The notes beneath the pieces are model-generated. The model was not told the origin of the DNA. It did not search any database and was given only the letters and a program-made list of their open reading frames with translations. A program made the position numbers and the translations under genes. 59,893 nucleotides of DNA from a virus. Below, in pieces: positions 33,742-41,917 of the stretch (positions within the stretch are counted from its first letter, which is position 1; each line of letters opens with the position of its first letter). The stretch is from positions 1 to 59,893 of the IMG/VR virus record IMGVR_UViG_3300028595_000001. One strand, written 5' to 3'.

Positions 33742-35056
33742 CCTACACAAACTGCCGCCTCAATCCATCGAAACCGAGGAATCCGTACTGGCCTACTGTT
33801 TGCTTCACGATCCGGCAGACGCTATAGAGTCCTTGTTACCAGACCACTTCTACAAAACAGCCAACAAAACAATATTTGAAGCAATGTCAGAGCTTTACTC
33901 ACAAAATGAACCAATAGACATTGCGTTGTTGGTAAATCATTTAAGGGGGAAAGGAGATTTAGAACAGATTGGGGGTGCAACATATTTATCGAAGCTTATG
34001 GATACAGTACCCGCATCATCAAATATCTTTTATCACATTAAAATAATTAGGGATAAGGCAATAAAGCGAAGATTAATAGAAACGGTCAACCAGATTTCCA
34101 ACCAATGTTTTGAAGACCATGAATCCGTTGAAACCATCCTTGACCGGTCACAAAGGGACATCCTGGCGATTGATTACAAGCAAGACAGGGATGCAAAGCC
34201 TGTTTGCGAAATATTGGACGATGTAATTAGCCGAATAGAGGAAAGATCAACAGGAGGTCCAACAGGAATTAAAAGCGGGATAAGTCGCATTGATTTATTG
34301 CTTGGTGGTTTTCAACCCGGCGACTCAATTATTTTGGCAGGCAGGCCATCGATGGGTAAAACGAGCCTTGCCCTAAATTTTATCAATTACGCTTCGGTTG
34401 ATTGTAACATACCATCCGCGATTTTTTCGCTGGAAATGGCGAAGGGGCCGTTGGTGCAACGCTTATTGTCAATGGATGGACGGGTTGATGGTGGAAAATT
34501 CCTAAACAATATGTTCGTTTCCGACGATTGGGACCGGATAACCGATGCCGCCGGTAGAATAGCCGAGGCTCCGATTTACATCGATGATAGGTCTGGTTTG
34601 AGCTACATGGAGGTTAGTCGGTCACTCCGAAAATTGGTCAAAAAACATGGCGTTGAAATAGCGGTGATTGATTATTTACAACTTATGACCGGAGATAGAA
34701 AAGAGGGTCGAACCAGGGAAATCGGATCAATTAGCCGGGCGATAAAAGGCATGGCTAAGGAAAACGGCATACCCATTATTGCTATTTGCCAGCTTTCCAG
34801 GGGGTGCGAACAAAGGGCAGACAAAAGGCCGATGTTGTCCGATTTGCGAGACTCAGGGGAGATTGAACAGGATGCCGATGTTGTCATGTTCATTTATCGG
34901 GATGAAGTTTATTACCCTCAATCTGACAAAAAGGGAACAGCAGAAATATTAATCCGAAAACACCGCAACGGTGCGATAGGTCAAGTAACAATGTCATTTT
35001 TAAAGTCCTATCAAAGGTTTGAGCAGTTGGAAGAAAGATATGGTGATTATTCTTAA
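33734..35056 (+). CDS. dnaB: DnaB-type replicative helicase
   Basis: 440 residues, near the usual 450-470. N-terminal helical domain opens with PQSIETEESVLAYCLL. The RecA-like core has Walker A GRPSMGKT (203-210), the IFSLEMAKGPL segment, the Walker B IAVIDYLQLM, and ICQLSRGCEQRADKRPMLSDL with the DLRDSGEIEQDADVVMFIYR arginine-finger region. A hexameric 5'-3' helicase that unwinds at the phage fork. No polymerase or primase gene was recognised, so the rest of the replisome is probably the host's. Confidence 0.9.
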   Translation: MDDLHKLPPQSIETEESVLAYCLLHDPADAIESLLPDHFYKTANKTIFEAMSELYSQNEPIDIALLVNHLRGKGDLEQIGGATYLSKLMDTVPASSNIFYHIKIIRDKAIKRRLIETVNQISNQCFEDHESVETILDRSQRDILAIDYKQDRDAKPVCEILDDVISRIEERSTGGPTGIKSGISRIDLLLGGFQPGDSIILAGRPSMGKTSLALNFINYASVDCNIPSAIFSLEMAKGPLVQRLLSMDGRVDGGKFLNNMFVSDDWDRITDAAGRIAEAPIYIDDRSGLSYMEVSRSLRKLVKKHGVEIAVIDYLQLMTGDRKEGRTREIGSISRAIKGMAKENGIPIIAICQLSRGCEQRADKRPMLSDLRDSGEIEQDADVVMFIYRDEVYYPQSDKKGTAEILIRKHRNGAIGQVTMSFLKSYQRFEQLEERYGDYS

Positions 35057-35071
35057 CCAAAGGGGGTTAAA

Positions 35072-35959
35072 ATGAAAATCGTGTATTGGAGTATCGTTTG
35101 GTTAGTCATTGTTCTTTTTGGCATTGGTGTTGCTTTGGTATCTGCATGTGACGATTGTATCCCGATTCCTTCTAACATCGTGGTTAATCGTAATACATAC
35201 CACACAGACAACAGCGTCAAGAACGACTCAAGGTCTAACTCGTCAGCAATCTCATTTTCCGATTCGTATTCGGACTCACTGTCATTATCAGACGCGGAGG
35301 CATCCGGCGGTGATGCCCAATCCATTGTTGAAATTACAGACCACTCTCAAACAACAAACATTGATCGTCGCTATGTTAATCCTGGCAATATTCCAATCCC
35401 AACAGTGCCGGGATTTTATGCACAGCCTACCGTTGACCCAAGTTTTAGGCCGATGCAGGATATGTACGACATCTATGGCGATCCTTTTAAAATTACTGAA
35501 GGGGCGTTGGAGAGACTCGCAAAAGACGGCAAGGTGGATGTTAATTTTTTGGTCACTCGCGGACAGGACGAGGTTGCGAGGGTTTACACCGGCCACAAAC
35601 AGTGGAAATGGTTATGGGTTGGAAGTAAGCCGTATCATGGGTTGAGCGTGACCGCAATGGTAGACGGAAAGGCAGAAAGTGGGGAAACAAATTCCATGCA
35701 GGTTTTCGGTGAAATGGGATTGGCCGCACTCAAGGACGGTAATAATTGGTTGGTGATAACCCGTGAGAACCATCACCGCAGAGTTGAGGGTAGCGGGTGG
35801 GGCGTTGGGCTATACACCGCTGGCGGTCTGAATAGCTCCAATGGCCAGCAGTCGATTACTCCTGGCGGCGGCACCGGTTACGCGAGTTCAAAAACAGGGA
35901 CACAGGATTTGCCGTGGATACACGGCTATGCAGGGTGTTTACCGATGGTGATACATTAA
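35072..35959 (+). CDS. Signal-anchored Ser/Asp-rich secreted protein
   Basis: 295 residues, AAGGGGGTT before the ATG. Residues 5-26 are a signal or anchor (WSIVWLVIVLFGIGVALVSA), then Cys-Asp-Asp-Cys. Residues 50-85 are Ser/Asp-rich (SFSDSYSDSLSLSDAEASGG). The remaining domain (KITEGALERLAKDGKVDVN, then GWGVGLYTAGGLNSSNGQQS) is a predicted mixed fold. It looks like an envelope protein made early, perhaps for exclusion. No family recognised. Confidence 0.5.
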   Translation: MKIVYWSIVWLVIVLFGIGVALVSACDDCIPIPSNIVVNRNTYHTDNSVKNDSRSNSSAISFSDSYSDSLSLSDAEASGGDAQSIVEITDHSQTTNIDRRYVNPGNIPIPTVPGFYAQPTVDPSFRPMQDMYDIYGDPFKITEGALERLAKDGKVDVNFLVTRGQDEVARVYTGHKQWKWLWVGSKPYHGLSVTAMVDGKAESGETNSMQVFGEMGLAALKDGNNWLVITRENHHRRVEGSGWGVGLYTAGGLNSSNGQQSITPGGGTGYASSKTGTQDLPWIHGYAGCLPMVIH

Positions 35960-36016
35960 TAGGGGGTTTGCCGATGGCAACCATAGCAGCCAAGATAATT
36001 AATGGGGGACAAAGAC

Positions 36017-36337
36017 ATGAGTAACTATGACATCTGGAAGGATTTAATCGCGGAAGCCTTTGAAGACCAGGGTATAATTGCCACAAAGGAACAAATACAA
36101 GGCGTTGCTGATTGGGTGGATGGAACGCATGAAAATTGGTCAACATATTCAGGTTCAGAACATATACCAAATCCACTGAGTGCGGAAATAGACAATTTAA
36201 AAAAAGAAATCTCTCGGTTACGTGATGAAAGAGACAAGGCTAATGAAGACTTCCGTAAAAATGTGGCGATGAGGCGGAATGTAAATCCCTGTGATGTAAC
36301 CCTTGAAGGTAATGGTCATGCCACCTATCGTCCCTAA
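36017..36337 (+). CDS. Uncharacterised early protein with C-terminal coiled coil
   Basis: 106 residues from ATG 36017 with GGGGGAC before. N-terminal helices (YDIWKDLIAEAFEDQG) and a coiled coil at residues 63-85 (EIDNLKKEISRLRDERDKAN). The opening pattern is seen in small phage proteins of unknown function. The next 190 bases (36338-36530) hold a perfect 10-bp hairpin and no recognisable gene. Confidence 0.5.
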   Translation: MSNYDIWKDLIAEAFEDQGIIATKEQIQGVADWVDGTHENWSTYSGSEHIPNPLSAEIDNLKKEISRLRDERDKANEDFRKNVAMRRNVNPCDVTLEGNGHATYRP

Positions 36338-36472
36338 CCAACAAACAACTAAGTGACCGCGATCAAATGAGAAAGGTCTTGGGTTTAATAGAAAGGATGT
36401 GATGCCATGCGATAACCAACACCGGGCAAGGCCCGAACGCTTTTGGAGCGCAACCAATCGGACTAGGCAGTG

Positions 36473-36506
36473 CCAGACCCCCAAACATCAGGGCGCGGGG
36501 GTCTGG
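36473..36506. repeat. Perfect 10-bp inverted repeat in a non-coding gap
   Basis: CCAGACCCCC (36473-36482) pairs with GGGGGTCTGG (36497-36506) with a 14-base loop. No T-run on either strand, so not a standard terminator. The right arm continues into GGTCTGGTAAACACAA, a leader sequence that recurs before the genes at 36764 and 37029. Confidence 0.6.
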
Positions 36507-36530
36507 TAAACACAAAAAAATGGGGGGGAT

Positions 36531-36704
36531 ATGGAAAAAATTATTATGGAAGATGATATAGAAGACGAAGAAAGATATTGTTACCGATGCGACAATCAAG
36601 GAACCATCTTGATTTGTCCCGATGATATGTGTCAGGGACTTGGTTATTGTATACACGGTGATGGTGAAATCGTTTGTCCTGATTGTAAAGGGACGCGCAT
36701 ATAA
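36531..36704 (+). CDS. DnaJ-type zinc-finger-like small protein
   Basis: 57 residues. Cys-Tyr-Arg-Cys-Asp-Asn-Gln-Gly, then Cys-Gln-Gly-Leu-Gly, then Cys-Pro-Asp-Cys-Lys-Gly resemble the CxxCxGxG pattern of the DnaJ central zinc domain. GGGGGGGAT precedes the ATG. Its stop lies inside the 40-bp repeat that copies the MazG-like gene's 3' end. Confidence 0.55.
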   Translation: MEKIIMEDDIEDEERYCYRCDNQGTILICPDDMCQGLGYCIHGDGEIVCPDCKGTRI

Positions 36705-36763
36705 GCACGGCGGGAAAAAATTTTAAACGCTTTGACGGGGTCTGGCAAACAAAAGGAGAAACG

Positions 36764-36991
36764 ATGGAAAATTGGTTCATTGATATAACCGTAGGTAAGG
36801 TTTCATTGTCGATTGGCGATAATTGGGTTTCAGGCTCGCCCAGTGAAGATATAGACGAAGTAAAACATGAAATCTTCGCAGTTATGGATCATGTTTATGC
36901 CTTTATTGGTGATGGGCCGCTTTGTTCTCAATGTGAACAGCCTCTAGACTGTCCTAATTGCCAAGGCGAGGCGATGGTAATTGGGCGGTAA
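36764..36991 (+). CDS. Small protein with C-terminal zinc ribbon
   Basis: 75 residues with AAAGGAGAAACG before the ATG. N-terminal beta strands (WFIDITVGKVSLSIGDNW), C-terminal Cys-Ser-Gln-Cys then Cys-Pro-Asn-Cys. Part of the repeat-bounded cassette with the MazG-like gene. Unknown role. Confidence 0.55.
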   Translation: MENWFIDITVGKVSLSIGDNWVSGSPSEDIDEVKHEIFAVMDHVYAFIGDGPLCSQCEQPLDCPNCQGEAMVIGR

Positions 36992-37028
36992 AGCTAACGG
37001 GGCCGGGCAAACACAAGGAGAGAATCAA

Positions 37029-37367
37029 ATGGAATGGAAATCAGAGTGGATTTCTTTTAACGAGTTGGCGCAGGAAGTTAATCAAACCGCAATTGAAAAG
37101 GGTTGGTGGGAGGGAGAGCGAAACGAAGGCGAATTGATTGCTTTAATGCACTCCGAATTATCTGAGGCGCTTGAAGCGTTGCGCCACGGTAATCCACCTG
37201 ATGATAAAATACCGGAATTTTCAGGAGTTGAGGCCGAACTCGCAGATGTTATTATCCGAATTATGGATATGGCAGCGGCGAAAAATTATCGCGTTGGTGA
37301 CGCTGTACTTGCTAAAATTAAACACAATAAGGGACGCGCATATAAGCACGGCGGGAAGAAATTTTAA
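37029..37367 (+). CDS. MazG-like nucleotide pyrophosphohydrolase
   Basis: 112 residues from ATG 37029, which follows CAAGGAGAGAATCAA. HSELSEALEAL (41-51) and EAELADVIIRIMD (68-80) are the paired acidic helices that bind magnesium in all-alpha NTP pyrophosphohydrolases. A conserved Lys/Asn turn near the end precedes GRAYKHGGKKF. Phage MazG-type enzymes cleave dNTPs or the alarmone pool and keep the host metabolically active during infection. Confidence 0.8.
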   Translation: MEWKSEWISFNELAQEVNQTAIEKGWWEGERNEGELIALMHSELSEALEALRHGNPPDDKIPEFSGVEAELADVIIRIMDMAAAKNYRVGDAVLAKIKHNKGRAYKHGGKKF

Positions 37368-37378
37368 AAGGAGAAACG

Positions 37379-37561
37379 ATGTATTGTCCATATTGCAAAA
37401 AACGAATCCGATTGAAACAAGAATATCTTTCTCAATACTGGATTGCCAAGTGCAATTGTGCCGAGGAATCACATAAACTGCGGGAGTGGGCAGAGAAAAG
37501 GCTTTTAAAGGCGGCTTACCAGAAATCGAAGGAGGGGGAAGATGAATTACATCGGGGTTGA
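37379..37561 (+). CDS. Small zinc-binding protein
   Basis: 60 residues, AAAGGAGAAACG before the ATG, the same ribosome-site string as at 36764. Cys-Pro-Tyr-Cys at residues 3-6 and Cys-Asn-Cys near residue 29, then a basic helix (KLREWAEKRLLKAAYQ). Overlaps the RuvC-like gene by 20 bases. Function unknown. Confidence 0.55.
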   Translation: MYCPYCKKRIRLKQEYLSQYWIAKCNCAEESHKLREWAEKRLLKAAYQKSKEGEDELHRG

Positions 37562-38012
37562 TCCAGGCATGACCGGCGCGATTGCGATTATATCTGGTGA
37601 TTTTATTGAAGTTGGTGATTTTGGAAACATGGATGGACTACGGTTATTAACCGGCGCTGTCATGGGGACCAAAGGGTGTTATGCGTTGGTCGAAAAAGTC
37701 CATTCTATGCCGAAACAAGGGGTTAGTACAACATTTAAGTTTGGCAAAGCGACAGGCCGTGCTATCGGTTGGCTTGAGGCGCTTGGAATCCCATATGAAG
37801 AAATAACCCCAACCAAATGGCGTAAGCGTGTATTTGACTCAGGTATAAAAACGGGTGACAATAAAGCTGATAGCCTCACCATGGCACGAAAACTTTTCCC
37901 GAGTATATTGGGTAGGCTTAAACGAAAAAAGGACCACAATCGAGCCGAGGCGCTTTTAATCGCTGAGGCTTGCCGGAGGGGGAACCATGTTTGTAATAAC
38001 CGCAAAAGCTAA
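37542..38012 (+). CDS. RuvC-like Holliday-junction resolvase
   Basis: 156 residues, GGAGGGGGAAG before the ATG. IGVDPGMTGAIAII carries the first catalytic Asp (residue 7), ALVEKVH the Glu (about 51), and the C-terminal KKDHNRAEALLIAEACRR the last acidic pair. Close in size to RuvC (about 170). It probably trims branched DNA from replication and recombination before packaging. Confidence 0.85.
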   Translation: MNYIGVDPGMTGAIAIISGDFIEVGDFGNMDGLRLLTGAVMGTKGCYALVEKVHSMPKQGVSTTFKFGKATGRAIGWLEALGIPYEEITPTKWRKRVFDSGIKTGDNKADSLTMARKLFPSILGRLKRKKDHNRAEALLIAEACRRGNHVCNNRKS

Positions 38013-38172
38013 AACGGTCAAAGATTCAAACAAGTACGATGGTGTTGGCGTATGGACTGACGGTATCGGCATTTACTCTGACAATGACGAGTTTTGTGCG
38101 TACCGGCTTGTTGATGGTGTATGGTATAGAGTGACGATTGAAAAGCTTAAGGGGAACCATGAACAACCCTGA
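37987..38172 (+). CDS. Small uncharacterised protein
   Basis: 61 residues, GGAGGGGGAACC before the ATG, overlapping the resolvase by 26 bases. It contains the strand-rich GVGVWTDGIGIYSDNDEF and YRLVDGVWYRVTI. No Cys motif. Unrecognised. Confidence 0.5.
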   Translation: MFVITAKAKTVKDSNKYDGVGVWTDGIGIYSDNDEFCAYRLVDGVWYRVTIEKLKGNHEQP

Positions 38173-38581
38173 AAACTTTGAGTATGGTGGTCATTGCACA
38201 GTATGTGGCAAAATAGTTGACTATAACTATATGGGTTCTTGCCAAGAGTGTGGGGGTGCATTCCATTGGTCTGAGTGCGGTGGTTGGGGTGAAAGCGGTT
38301 GTTTATGCGATGATTGCAAGGAGGATGTTCAATCCCGTGCTTTTGATGTATGGTGGGATGACATTTCAGTGGACCGTTTTTTTTTAAAAAAGGGGGGAAT
38401 CTCCATGCGCGAGTCAGAAAAAATAAGAGCGGAGATACAAGAAAGCTTGCGAAACCTACTGGCATCCCGCCATTTAACCAACAGCATCATGGCCCGGATA
38501 GATGCCCTGGTGTTGGTGACGATCATGGAGCGCACCGGACGGGAAGACGGTGATATTGTCATGGGGAGTCATGGGCGATGA
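38159..38581 (+). CDS. Zinc protein fused across a T9A6G6 tract to a helical domain
   Basis: 140 residues from ATG 38159 with AAGGGGAACC before. Residues 10-65 hold a multi-Cys zinc domain (Cys-Thr-Val-Cys, Cys-Gln-Glu-Cys, Cys-Leu-Cys-Asp-Asp-Cys). At 38377-38396 lies nine T, six A and six G, after which the frame continues as a separate-looking helical protein beginning MRESEKIRAEI at 38405, itself preceded by GGGGGG. This could be one fused protein, two genes joined by a run-length change, or a slippage site. Confidence 0.55.
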   Translation: MNNPENFEYGGHCTVCGKIVDYNYMGSCQECGGAFHWSECGGWGESGCLCDDCKEDVQSRAFDVWWDDISVDRFFLKKGGISMRESEKIRAEIQESLRNLLASRHLTNSIMARIDALVLVTIMERTGREDGDIVMGSHGR

Positions 38582-39024
38582 GCCATCAAACAACATTTAA
38601 TCCGCACGATAAAATAGGGCCAGTGTGGACTTGGTTACAGTCTATTTGGCCGCTTTTGCGCAACCGCAGCCACACGATTGAGATCAAGGAGTACAGCCCA
38701 GGCCGGTCAAACACAATCAACGCATATTATTGGAAGATAGTCATACCGGCATACATGACAGCTATGGGAATACCGGACAGCGCAAGTGGAAGAGACTACA
38801 TGCATTATGACGTATTAGGGCGGGAATTGAGACAAATACCAGACCCATATCGTCCTAAACTTAACAATACACACAAGACCATGACCCAACAAACCAGCAC
38901 CATGACCGGCAGCGAGTTTTGGAAATATCTTAATAAATGTAAATACTTGTTTCAGCATTATTTTGATTATGTTTATCCATCACCGATAAACGCAGGGTAC
39001 GACCCGAAGGAATGGGACAGATGA
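38578..39024 (+). CDS. Uncharacterised recombination-region protein (NinB-like pattern)
   Basis: 148 residues, ATGA overlap. The pattern NAYYWKIVIPAY ... MHYDVLGREL ... STMTGSEFWKYLNKC ... YVYPSPINAGY follows that of phage proteins annotated near ninB/ninG (an N(A/K)YYW..VI.P opening, an H...LG/K helix, then a Ser/Thr-rich turn and an IP.P ending). They occur beside HNH and resolvase genes, as here. Function not established. Confidence 0.5.
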   Translation: MSHQTTFNPHDKIGPVWTWLQSIWPLLRNRSHTIEIKEYSPGRSNTINAYYWKIVIPAYMTAMGIPDSASGRDYMHYDVLGRELRQIPDPYRPKLNNTHKTMTQQTSTMTGSEFWKYLNKCKYLFQHYFDYVYPSPINAGYDPKEWDR

Positions 39025-39215
39025 AACTTAACATAGATCCAAAGCCATCAGAAGAATATAACTGGTGGTACTGCGGTAAGTGCGGGGCAAAAAGCATAGG
39101 TGAACAATCGGCGCGAGAGTGCTGCGCCCCATCACCGGAAAAGCCAGGACAGCACAGCCGGGACAACAAAAAACCGTATAAACCCGCACCAGTTCCTAAC
39201 GATGTTTGGCCATAG
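39021..39215 (+). CDS. Small Cys-rich protein
   Basis: 64 residues from ATG 39021, ATGA overlap. WWYCGKCGAKSIGEQSAREC is a one-zinc knuckle, then a Pro/Lys-rich tail. Unrecognised. Confidence 0.5.
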   Translation: MKLNIDPKPSEEYNWWYCGKCGAKSIGEQSARECCAPSPEKPGQHSRDNKKPYKPAPVPNDVWP

Positions 39216-39223
39216 GAGGAATA

Positions 39224-39412
39224 ATGAGACCATGTGATTGTGTGTCAGAGCAAGAGGTGAAAAACCTTACAGAGCAGGGAGTTGCGTTTAATGACAAAGC
39301 GATAACTGTATCACCATTGTCGGTTATTTTGGTAAGTGGTTCATGTACGATAAGAATACCAATGAAGGTTTTTCAGGTATTTGCAGAATGGTATCTAAAG
39401 GACCAGAAATAA
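39224..39412 (+). CDS. Small uncharacterised protein
   Basis: 62 residues from ATG 39224, chosen for the perfect AGGAGG 5 bases before. Cys-Asp-Cys at the start, then helices and strands (VSPLSVILVSGSCTIRI). Unrecognised. Between it and the HNH gene a 16-codon frame (39412-39462) overlaps both ends and may be a coupling peptide. Confidence 0.5.
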   Translation: MRPCDCVSEQEVKNLTEQGVAFNDKAITVSPLSVILVSGSCTIRIPMKVFQVFAEWYLKDQK

Positions 39413-39454
39413 TGCCTAAATACAAGCCAACCAACTCAAATAATAAGAGGGGCC

Positions 39455-39808
39455 ATGTATAGAAAAAACACATCATATGGTGCTCAGCAACGATATATGG
39501 TGATTCAGGTTCAGAAACCATGGCGGTCAACGAAATATCGTAAATGGATCGCAAGTGAACCATGCTGTATTTGCGGCACAACCGAGGGTGTTCACGGGCA
39601 TCACGAATCTTTCGGCCTGCGGGCGAAGGGCATGGGAACAAAATACCCGGACGTTCAAATGTTGCCGATGTGCGACGGAGAGTGTCACCGGCAACGCACG
39701 GATTGGCAGGGTAAATGGTACGATTTTTATTTTGAACACAATGTCAATCCCGTGAGGGTGGCGTTTGGTTGTATTAACCGGTATTTGCAGGAGAGGGGGA
39801 TTAAATGA
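39455..39808 (+). CDS. HNH nuclease of the recombination region
   Basis: 117 residues. PWRSTKYRKWIASEPCCICGTTEGVHGHHESFGL has the zinc Cys pair and catalytic His-Gly-His-His. PDVQMLPMCDGECHRQRTDW completes the HNH fold with a further Cys and His. The size and context (beside NinB-like and RuvC-like genes) suggest a recombination or packaging-linked nuclease like Ref/NinG-type proteins rather than a homing enzyme. Confidence 0.75.
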   Translation: MYRKNTSYGAQQRYMVIQVQKPWRSTKYRKWIASEPCCICGTTEGVHGHHESFGLRAKGMGTKYPDVQMLPMCDGECHRQRTDWQGKWYDFYFEHNVNPVRVAFGCINRYLQERGIK

Positions 39809-40374
39809 TAGAAGCCCTATGCCGCCGAGATTGTGTCCACATCAAAGAAGATAAAAACGAATGCCGTCTACTCCCAGATTGCCCAATACGCATACCAACC
39901 CTGATGTCGCCGGAAGACCAGCGCAATAGAAACATAGAAAAAAAATATATTAAGTACGACAAATGTGTATTCCCTATGTGCCGGTCAAAAATGCGTATCA
40001 ACGGTTATTGCGCCTTTCACAACGAAGTTGTAACCAACCGTCGAGAGCTGGGTTGGCCTGACGAAATGCTGCACTATCCGATTAAGCCTCACAAGTGTAA
40101 AATGGAGGGTTGTGACAACGAAACCGACAAAAATGTGTGTTATGCGCATCGCAAAACTATTAGAAACCGGACGAAAGCGGGAGTATCAGAAGATAAGATG
40201 TACCTGAAAACGATACGAACAAGAAAAGTGATGCCGTCAAAAAAATGTGAGGTATGTGGGCAAATGTACGAGAAAAAACCGAACGTGAGTATCAAAATTT
40301 TTCAAAAACGCCGTTTTTGTAGTCCCGAATGCTCCCAAGCGGCACAGCGGGGGGCGGAAGTGTCAGCCCGATAA
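39805..40374 (+). CDS. Multi-zinc-finger protein
   Basis: 189 residues, ATGA overlap. Three Cys/His clusters: VFPMCRSKMRINGYCAFH, CKMEGCDNETDKNVCYAH, and a C-terminal CEVCGQMYEK with FCSPECSQAAQ. The last matches the C..C...F........FCS..C finger seen on HNH endonucleases, without the nuclease. The first two look like GcrA/NUMOD-type small fingers. Possibly a DNA-binding partner of the HNH nuclease next to it. Confidence 0.55.
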   Translation: MIEALCRRDCVHIKEDKNECRLLPDCPIRIPTLMSPEDQRNRNIEKKYIKYDKCVFPMCRSKMRINGYCAFHNEVVTNRRELGWPDEMLHYPIKPHKCKMEGCDNETDKNVCYAHRKTIRNRTKAGVSEDKMYLKTIRTRKVMPSKKCEVCGQMYEKKPNVSIKIFQKRRFCSPECSQAAQRGAEVSAR

Positions 40375-40376
40375 TT

Positions 40377-40652
40377 ATGCCGAATAAAGAAAGATGCGAA
40401 ATGAAAGCCGAAAAAGGGGAGTGCTACCACTGCAAGCAGCCAGCACTGCCTGGATACAGGCTATGTGCATGGCATCACGAGAGCAACTTAAAGGCGAGCA
40501 GACGGTATGCCAAAAATCATCCAGAAAAAATAAAGTCGAAAAAAAAGAAACAGCAGAAAAAAATGAAAACAGAGCATCGGTGTCTTTGGTGCTATAATAT
40601 ATTGCTGGACGGCATGGGGTCAATGTGTCCTAACTGCATGGATAGGGGATAA
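40377..40652 (+). CDS. Basic zinc-binding protein
   Basis: 91 residues from ATG 40377. ATG 40401 is an equally good alternative. It has GECYHCKQPALPGYRLCAWH, then a Lys-rich stretch and a C-terminal Cys-Leu-Trp-Cys...Cys-Pro-Asn-Cys ribbon. Likely nucleic-acid binding. Confidence 0.55.
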   Translation: MPNKERCEMKAEKGECYHCKQPALPGYRLCAWHHESNLKASRRYAKNHPEKIKSKKKKQQKKMKTEHRCLWCYNILLDGMGSMCPNCMDRG

Positions 40653-40656
40653 AACA

Positions 40657-41514
40657 ATGGAATTTATTTCAAGACCTGTTCCATCAAACTTTAATATCTT
40701 TTTTTTCGGTGATTTACACATCGGCACTAAGCTTTTTTACGCTAAAGGTGTGTCGCAATTTCTGGAAGACTTGAACGGCGAGCATGATGGGTGCAAAAAC
40801 AACGTAGCGATTGGCATGGGTGACTACATAGAAGCAATTGACCATACAGACCGTAGATTTGATGTGGATTCCATTGATCTGAAAAAAATCCGGCCTCAAC
40901 AGCAGATAGAACATTTCATTAGACTGTTTGAGCCAGTTAAAGACAAGATAGCCTGTTTGCTAATCGGGAACCACGAATGGACGCTGTTAAAATATTATGA
41001 TTATGCACAATCAGCGGCACACCACTTGGGTGTCCCATACGGCACATACTCGTCAGTCGTTACATTTAAACGTAAGAAAAAAAACAAGCATATTTTAAAA
41101 GTCTATGTGAATCATGGATCAGGGTCTATCAACTCCATTGCCGACGATCCAGAAAGAGTAGAGGCCAATCTGAATTTAAGCTTGAAGCGCAAATTGAAAA
41201 ATAAGGCCGGGGATACCGCGATAATGGGCATGGGGCATACCCATAAGATACTTGTTGCAAGACCGAAAACCAAGTTGTATCTGACATCCAACGGTAGGGA
41301 ACTGGAACAGCACTACACCAAGAGTGAACAGACGGCCCAATACATACACCCAGACCATCGATGGTATATTAATACAGGATCATTTGTCCGGTCACAAATG
41401 CTTGGTATATCAGGGTACGCTGAAAGAGCAATGTACGATCCGCTTGAACTGGGTTATTGTGTTGCAAAGATTCGGGATAGAAAAATAGTTGGTGTTGATA
41501 AGGTGTTTGTATAA
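40657..41514 (+). CDS. Calcineurin-like metallophosphoesterase
   Basis: 285 residues. GDLHIG (18-23), GMGDYIEA (about 52-59), IGNHEW (about 103-108), VNHGSG and GMGHTHK are the five metal-ligand motifs of the family. Similar phage proteins are annotated as phosphatases or DNA repair exonuclease-like. The substrate cannot be told. The 27-bp end of this gene is repeated at 41888. Confidence 0.8.
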   Translation: MEFISRPVPSNFNIFFFGDLHIGTKLFYAKGVSQFLEDLNGEHDGCKNNVAIGMGDYIEAIDHTDRRFDVDSIDLKKIRPQQQIEHFIRLFEPVKDKIACLLIGNHEWTLLKYYDYAQSAAHHLGVPYGTYSSVVTFKRKKKNKHILKVYVNHGSGSINSIADDPERVEANLNLSLKRKLKNKAGDTAIMGMGHTHKILVARPKTKLYLTSNGRELEQHYTKSEQTAQYIHPDHRWYINTGSFVRSQMLGISGYAERAMYDPLELGYCVAKIRDRKIVGVDKVFV

Positions 41515-41914
41515 AAACAGAACAGCATAAAAGGAGAATGGTATGAAATCAATTTATTTGGCATGTCCATACTGGCATGAAGACCCAGAGGTTAGAGAGG
41601 AAAGATATGTAAAAGTTAATAAACAAGCTGGTCTTTACATGAAAGAGGGGCTTATTGTTTTTTCCCCAATAAGCCACAGCCACCCAATAAGCCTCACGAT
41701 GGATAATCAAGACCATTCTTTTTGGCTTGAGCAGGATTACTATTGGCTTGACAAGTGTGATGAGTTGTGGGTGTTTACTTTGCCAGGATGGGAGGTTTCT
41801 TTTGGTGTTTCAAAGGAGATTAAAAGGGCTAAAAGTACCGGCAAGACAGTGAGGTTTGTATGATGACAAATACAGATTGGTGGGATTGTTGGTGTCGATA
41901 AGGTGTTTGTATAA
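41488..41914 (+). repeat. 27-bp direct repeat: duplicated 3' end of the phosphoesterase gene
   Basis: 41488-41514 and 41888-41914 differ at one base and are exactly 400 bases apart. The first copy encodes the last residues (GVDKVFV) and stop. The second lies after the DUF1937-like gene and has no gene attached. The gene between is a repeat-bounded cassette. Confidence 0.85.
41543..41863 (+). CDS. DUF1937-like / nucleoside deoxyribosyltransferase-fold protein
   Basis: 106 residues, AAAGGAGAATGGT before the ATG. IYLACPYWHEDPEVREERY at the start, FSPISHSHP in the middle and LDKCDELWVFTLPGWEVSFGVSKEI at the end follow the nucleoside 2-deoxyribosyltransferase-like (DUF1937) pattern. Possibly acts on nucleosides or nucleotide signals. 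It is bounded by a 27-bp direct repeat. Confidence 0.7.
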   Translation: MKSIYLACPYWHEDPEVREERYVKVNKQAGLYMKEGLIVFSPISHSHPISLTMDNQDHSFWLEQDYYWLDKCDELWVFTLPGWEVSFGVSKEIKRAKSTGKTVRFV

Positions 41915-41917
41915 GAA

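Larger units (their letters stand above)
36688..37368 (+). repeat. 40-bp direct repeat: duplicated 3' end of the MazG-like gene
   Basis: 36688-36727 and 37329-37368 are identical except one base. The right copy encodes the last 12 residues and stop of the MazG-like protein. The left copy lies at the end of the DnaJ-finger gene and is read there in another frame. The two genes between (36764 and 37029) form a cassette of 641 bp. Confidence 0.85.
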
